A stretch of DNA of 64,000 nt from JADZAI01 sp047602465. GTDB lineage: Bacteria; Pseudomonadota; Alphaproteobacteria; Micropepsales; Micropepsaceae. Of this stretch, positions 60,869 to 64,000 are shown piece by piece. How positions within the stretch are numbered: position 1 is the first letter of the stretch; the number at the start of each line of letters is the position of its first letter. The notes beneath the pieces were generated by a model, which worked only from the letters and a program-made list of their open reading frames with translations, did no database searches and was not told the DNA's origin. A program made the translations under genes and the position numbers. The stretch covers positions 310,001 to 374,000 of the forward strand of contig JASGHF010000002.1 of NCBI GenBank assembly GCA_047602465.1, in the 5' to 3' direction.

Positions 60869-62485
60869 TCACGCCCCCTTCCCCTCGAACGCCCCCGCCT
60901 CGAACATTTCACGCAGGCGGAATTTCTGGATCTTGCCCGATCCGGTCAGCGGCCATTCCTCCACCCACACCCAGAACTGCGGCGTCTTCTGCGCCGCCAG
61001 CCTGTCGCGGATAAAGGCCTTCAGCGCCGCGCCGTCCGGCCTGTCGCCGCCCTTGGCGCGCATGAAGCAGGCGACCTGCTCGCCCCATTTCTCGTCCGGG
61101 ATGCCGACCACCGCGATCTCGGCGATGGCGGGATGCTCCAGCATCGCGTTCTCGATTTCGGCCGGGAACAGGTTCTCGCCGCCGCGGATGATCATCTCCT
61201 TCACCCGCCCGGTGATCTTCACATAGCCGCGCCCGTCCATCCGCCCCAGATCGCCGGTATGCAGCCAGCCCTGTGCGTCGATGGTCGCCGCCGTCGCCGC
61301 CGGGTTGTCGTTGTATCCGATCATCACCTGATAGCCCCGGCAGCAGATCTCCCCCTGCTCGCCCACGCCCACCGCCGCATTCGTGCGCGGATTGCGGATC
61401 GACACCTCTGTATGGGGCAGCGGCTGGCCGATGGTTCCGGTCAGATCCTCCAGCGTGTCCTCGAACCAGGTCTGGGTGATGACGGGCGAGGTTTCGGTCT
61501 GCCCATAGACGATCTGGATCGGCGCCCCCAGCACGGTCTTGGCCTTGCGGCACAATTCCGGCGCCACCATCGACCCGCCCGACATGATCCGCCGGATGGA
61601 CGAGACATCACGCCCCGACGCCTCCACCTCGGCGATCAGGGCCACCAGCATTGTGGGCACGCCCAGCACGAATTCCGGCCGCTCCCGCTCGATCACCTGC
61701 ACGATGGTCACGGCGTCGAACATCGGCGTCAGCAGCATCGTCGCCCCGGTCGCGAGGCCGCCCAGCACCAGAATCGCGCAGCCCGTCGTGTGGAACAGCG
61801 GCATCGAGTGGATGAACACGGTGCCCGGCGTCACCCCCGCCCGCGTCATCGTATCGAACCCGTTCCGCACCAGCCCGTTGTGATGCAGCACCGCGCCCTT
61901 GGGAAAGCCGGTGGTGCCGGACGTGTACTGGATCTGCACCGGATCGCCGGGCTTCGGCGTCCGCGCCTCGCCCCGCTCCGCCCCGTCATACAACGCCGCA
62001 TGATCGGTCAGCAGGATGCGATGCCTGATCGCCGGAATTTCGTCGCACACGGCGTCGGCGATCTCCTGCATCGGATTGCCGCGGAAATCCTTCACCAGAT
62101 AGATCGCCTCGGATCGCGACTGCTCCAGCACGTATTTCAGTTCGCGCTTCTGATAGCCGGGGTTCACCGTCACCAGCACCACGCCGGCCAGGCCGCACGC
62201 CAGCTCCAGCAGCACCCATTCGGGAACATTGTTCGCGAACACCGCAACCCGCGCGCCCTGCGCATGGCGGCTCGCCAGCGCCCGCGCCAGCCGCTCCACA
62301 TCGGCCAGCAGCCCGGCATAGCTCCACACCCGCAGAACCGCGCCGTCATAGCCAAGCTCTTTCAGGGCCGGCCGCTCCGGCGCCGCCGCCGCTGCGGCGC
62401 GCAGCATGTCGCCGATGGTCATCGGCGCGGGTTCCGGCCCGCCCTGCTTCGGAAATTCCGACAGGCCCAGATCCGCCTGAAACAT
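60869..62485 (-). CDS. AMP-binding acyl-CoA synthetase
   Basis: A 538-residue adenylate-forming enzyme, distinct from the one at 57370. The P-loop is YTSGTTGFPKGAVLHH, followed by YGQTETSPVITQTW and, in the C-terminal domain, GRMDGRGYVKITGRVKEMII and PLTGSGKIQKFRLRE with the catalytic Lys. The NVPEWVLLELACGLAGVVLV stretch is usual for fatty-acyl-CoA ligases of the FadD-like type. The ATG follows GGGGGAG. The substrate cannot be specified. Confidence 0.9.
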   Translation of the reverse strand: MFQADLGLSEFPKQGGPEPAPMTIGDMLRAAAAAAPERPALKELGYDGAVLRVWSYAGLLADVERLARALASRHAQGARVAVFANNVPEWVLLELACGLAGVVLVTVNPGYQKRELKYVLEQSRSEAIYLVKDFRGNPMQEIADAVCDEIPAIRHRILLTDHAALYDGAERGEARTPKPGDPVQIQYTSGTTGFPKGAVLHHNGLVRNGFDTMTRAGVTPGTVFIHSMPLFHTTGCAILVLGGLATGATMLLTPMFDAVTIVQVIERERPEFVLGVPTMLVALIAEVEASGRDVSSIRRIMSGGSMVAPELCRKAKTVLGAPIQIVYGQTETSPVITQTWFEDTLEDLTGTIGQPLPHTEVSIRNPRTNAAVGVGEQGEICCRGYQVMIGYNDNPAATAATIDAQGWLHTGDLGRMDGRGYVKITGRVKEMIIRGGENLFPAEIENAMLEHPAIAEIAVVGIPDEKWGEQVACFMRAKGGDRPDGAALKAFIRDRLAAQKTPQFWVWVEEWPLTGSGKIQKFRLREMFEAGAFEGKGA

Positions 62486-62803
62486 CGTCTCCCCCACAAG
62501 CTGCCCGGGAACTGCCGCCCCGTCACGGCAACTCTGTCGCACCCCTTGCACCCTCACAAGCGTATGCCTATTTTCCTATCCCTGAATTCCCTCTCCATCG
62601 CCCTCCGCGGTGGAAAGGGCAGGCTTGCGAGGCAGGCCGGAAAGGGCGGCGCGCCGAGCGACAAACGAATGGATATCCACAGCCAACTCAAAAAACGCGA
62701 AAACGAGTCGTTGTGGCGGCCTGACCGCCGGCCACTAGCTCTGGGCCACCCCGCATGGAAAACTGACGTTCAAAGATGCATCGTTTCGCCCTCGTGAAAT
62801 AAA
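62486..62803. other. Intergenic region between acyl-CoA synthetase and def
   Basis: 318 bases between divergent genes. No convincing gene, RNA or repeat is visible. It presumably holds both promoters; the AT-richer patch at 62560-62590 is a candidate, without a clear -35/-10 pair. Confidence 0.4.
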
Positions 62804-63355
62804 ATGACCATCCTGAAAATCGCCCGCATGGGCCACCCGGCCCTCGCCCGCATCGCTGATCCGGTGGTGGACCCCACCGCGCCGGACATCCGCGCCCTCG
62901 CCCGCGACATGATCGAAACCATGATCGACGCCAACGGCGCCGGCCTCGCCGCGCCGCAGGTCCATATCCCGCTCCGCCTCGTCGTCTTCCAGGCGCCCGG
63001 CGCCCGCACCGATCCCGGCCTCAGCGAGGATGAGATGTTCGATCACACCGCCCCGCTCACCATTCTCGCCAACCCGGTCATCGAAGTCCTGGATGACAGC
63101 CGCGAGGCCGGCTGGGAGGGCTGCCTCTCGGTCCCGGGTCTCCGGGGTCTCGTCGAACGCCCCGCCCATATCCGCTATTCCGGCACGGACCTCGAAGGGA
63201 ACACGATCACCCGCATCGCGCGCGGCTTCCACGCCCGCGTGGTTCAGCATGAATGCGACCATCTCGACGGGATGCTGTATCCTCAGCGCATGGGCGATCT
63301 CACCAAGCTGATCTTCGAGAGCGAAGCCCGCCATTTCATGCAGCCGAAAGATTGA
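62804..63355 (+). CDS. def: Peptide deformylase
   Basis: Metalloenzyme that removes the formyl group from nascent proteins. All three motifs are present: GAGLAAPQV (about residue 46), EGCLSVPG with the metal-binding Cys (about residue 105), and QHECDHLDG with the two His and the catalytic Glu (about residue 148). The 183 residues are usual. COQ9 follows after two bases, so the two are co-transcribed. This could be the second deformylase copy that many Alphaproteobacteria have. Confidence 0.95.
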   Translation: MTILKIARMGHPALARIADPVVDPTAPDIRALARDMIETMIDANGAGLAAPQVHIPLRLVVFQAPGARTDPGLSEDEMFDHTAPLTILANPVIEVLDDSREAGWEGCLSVPGLRGLVERPAHIRYSGTDLEGNTITRIARGFHARVVQHECDHLDGMLYPQRMGDLTKLIFESEARHFMQPKD

Positions 63356-63357
63356 CC

Positions 63358-64000
63358 ATGGCCGCGAAAGACGACGCCAAACTCGCCAGGGCCCGCGCCG
63401 CCCTGCTCGATGCCGCCATCGAGAACGCCGCCTTTGACGGCTTCACCCCGCGCGCCATCGACGAGGCCGCCCGCAGCCTCAAGATCGCGCCCGATCTCGC
63501 CGCCCTCGCCTTTCCCGGCGGGGCGAAGGATCTGCTGCGCGCCTGGAGCGAGAAGCTGGACGATGCCGTCCGCGCCGAACTCGAAGCCGCCGATCTCAGC
63601 GATCTGAAGATCCGCGCCAGGGTGACCAGGGGCGTCCGCCTGCGGCTTGAGAAAATGGCGCCGCAGAAAATCTCCGCCCGCAGGGCCGCCGCCTTCCTCG
63701 CGCTCCCGCTCAACGCGCCGATGGGGGCCGAGCTTTCCTTCCGCACCGCCGACGCGATCTGGAAAGGCATCGGCGATACCGCCACCGACTTCAACTACTA
63801 CACCAAGCGCCTGCTGCTCGCCGGCGTCGTCACGTCCACCATGCTCTACTGGTTCGGCGACGACAGCGAGGACAGCCAGCCGACATGGGATTTCCTGGAC
63901 CGCCGCATCGAGAACGTCATGTCGTTCGAAAAGGCCAAGGCGAGCGTTCAGGGCGTCGTCGCGAAACTCCCCAACCCGTTCAGCCTGCTCGGCAGCCTGC
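63358..64000 (+). CDS. COQ9 family protein, 3' end outside window
   Basis: The first 214 codons of a COQ9 homologue, a lipid-binding protein needed for ubiquinone synthesis, which presents the quinone intermediate to Coq7-type hydroxylases. The TetR-like helical start (LLDAAIENAAFDGFTPRAID) and the diagnostic segment DAIWKGIGDTATDFNYYTKR, then STMLYWFGDDSED, are visible. The last part of the gene (usually only 10-20 residues more) is cut by the window edge. It begins two bases after def. Confidence 0.9.
   Translation, partial: MAAKDDAKLARARAALLDAAIENAAFDGFTPRAIDEAARSLKIAPDLAALAFPGGAKDLLRAWSEKLDDAVRAELEAADLSDLKIRARVTRGVRLRLEKMAPQKISARRAAAFLALPLNAPMGAELSFRTADAIWKGIGDTATDFNYYTKRLLLAGVVTSTMLYWFGDDSEDSQPTWDFLDRRIENVMSFEKAKASVQGVVAKLPNPFSLLGSL

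Noticed and set aside
60848..62797. Frame of about 650 codons antisense to the acyl-CoA synthetase
   Set aside because: Arg/His-rich shadow frame without features of a real protein.

Overview
The window is GC-rich chromosomal DNA from an alphaproteobacterium. The evidence is a CtrA/ChpT cell-cycle phosphorelay, perfect CtrA boxes (TTAA-N7-TTAA) and CcrM-type GANTC sites in regulatory regions, a Caulobacter-like flagellar operon (fliF-fliG-fliH-fliN-flbD-flhA-flhF-flhG), rpoH, COQ9, DUF1134 and DUF3553 families, and an extragenic palindrome of a kind I know from Rhizobiales. A Sul-like folP and these repeats would suit a Parvibaculum/Rhodobiaceae-like or Caulobacterales/Hyphomonadaceae-like lineage; the sequence alone does not let me choose.

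Layout. 1-882: truncated GAF-PAS sensor. 1221-10274: flagellar basal-body, export and regulatory operon. 10275-11138: IS5-family (IS427-type) insertion exactly at the flhG stop codon. 11240-13544: LemA and DUF2207 pair. 13593-16386: fliJ-fliI divergent from ctrA across a region with two perfect CtrA boxes. 16450-19745: PadR regulator with its membrane protein, a PNPOx-like protein and a three-repeat cyanovirin-type lectin. 19906-24382: P450, receiver-ChpT pair, DUF3553-cysQ, and an FNR-box-led small membrane protein with a universal stress protein. 24390-28782: a three-gene SPFH/NfeD/small membrane protein operon, DUF1134, a LuxR solo and secF. 28864-36003: hrpB, GIY-YIG protein, tRNA-Glu, pseudouridine synthase, unknown genes, rpoH. 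36040-42520: DUF2214, a guanidine-II riboswitch with its SMR exporter gene, nitronate monooxygenase, purA, a metalloprotease and an OYE-type oxidoreductase. 42650-45507: serC-serA. 45801-50095: FMN reductase, map, phzF-like, thiD, glmM. 51145-57196: folP, an inserted gene, ftsH, tilS, cpoB. 57370-64000: two acyl-CoA synthetases, a sugar dehydrogenase, def and a partial COQ9 gene.

How it works together. CtrA, ChpT, a single-domain receiver, FlbD and the fliF and fliI operons form one cell-cycle/motility circuit, and CtrA boxes lie in front of ctrA/fliI, chpT and (imperfectly) fliF. The ftsH-folP-glmM block is housekeeping, but its folP resembles the mobile sulfonamide-resistance enzymes Sul1/Sul2, including the extra active-site Phe, and accessory DNA has entered on both sides of folP.

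The strongest leads are the Sul-like chromosomal folP, a terminator with a mutually exclusive partner helix in the purA leader, a guanidine-II riboswitch whose second hairpin can pair with the ribosome-binding site, a gene insertion that duplicated the 3' end of ftsH, and an FNR-box/38-residue membrane protein/Usp unit. No CRISPR array, prophage or replication origin was seen.
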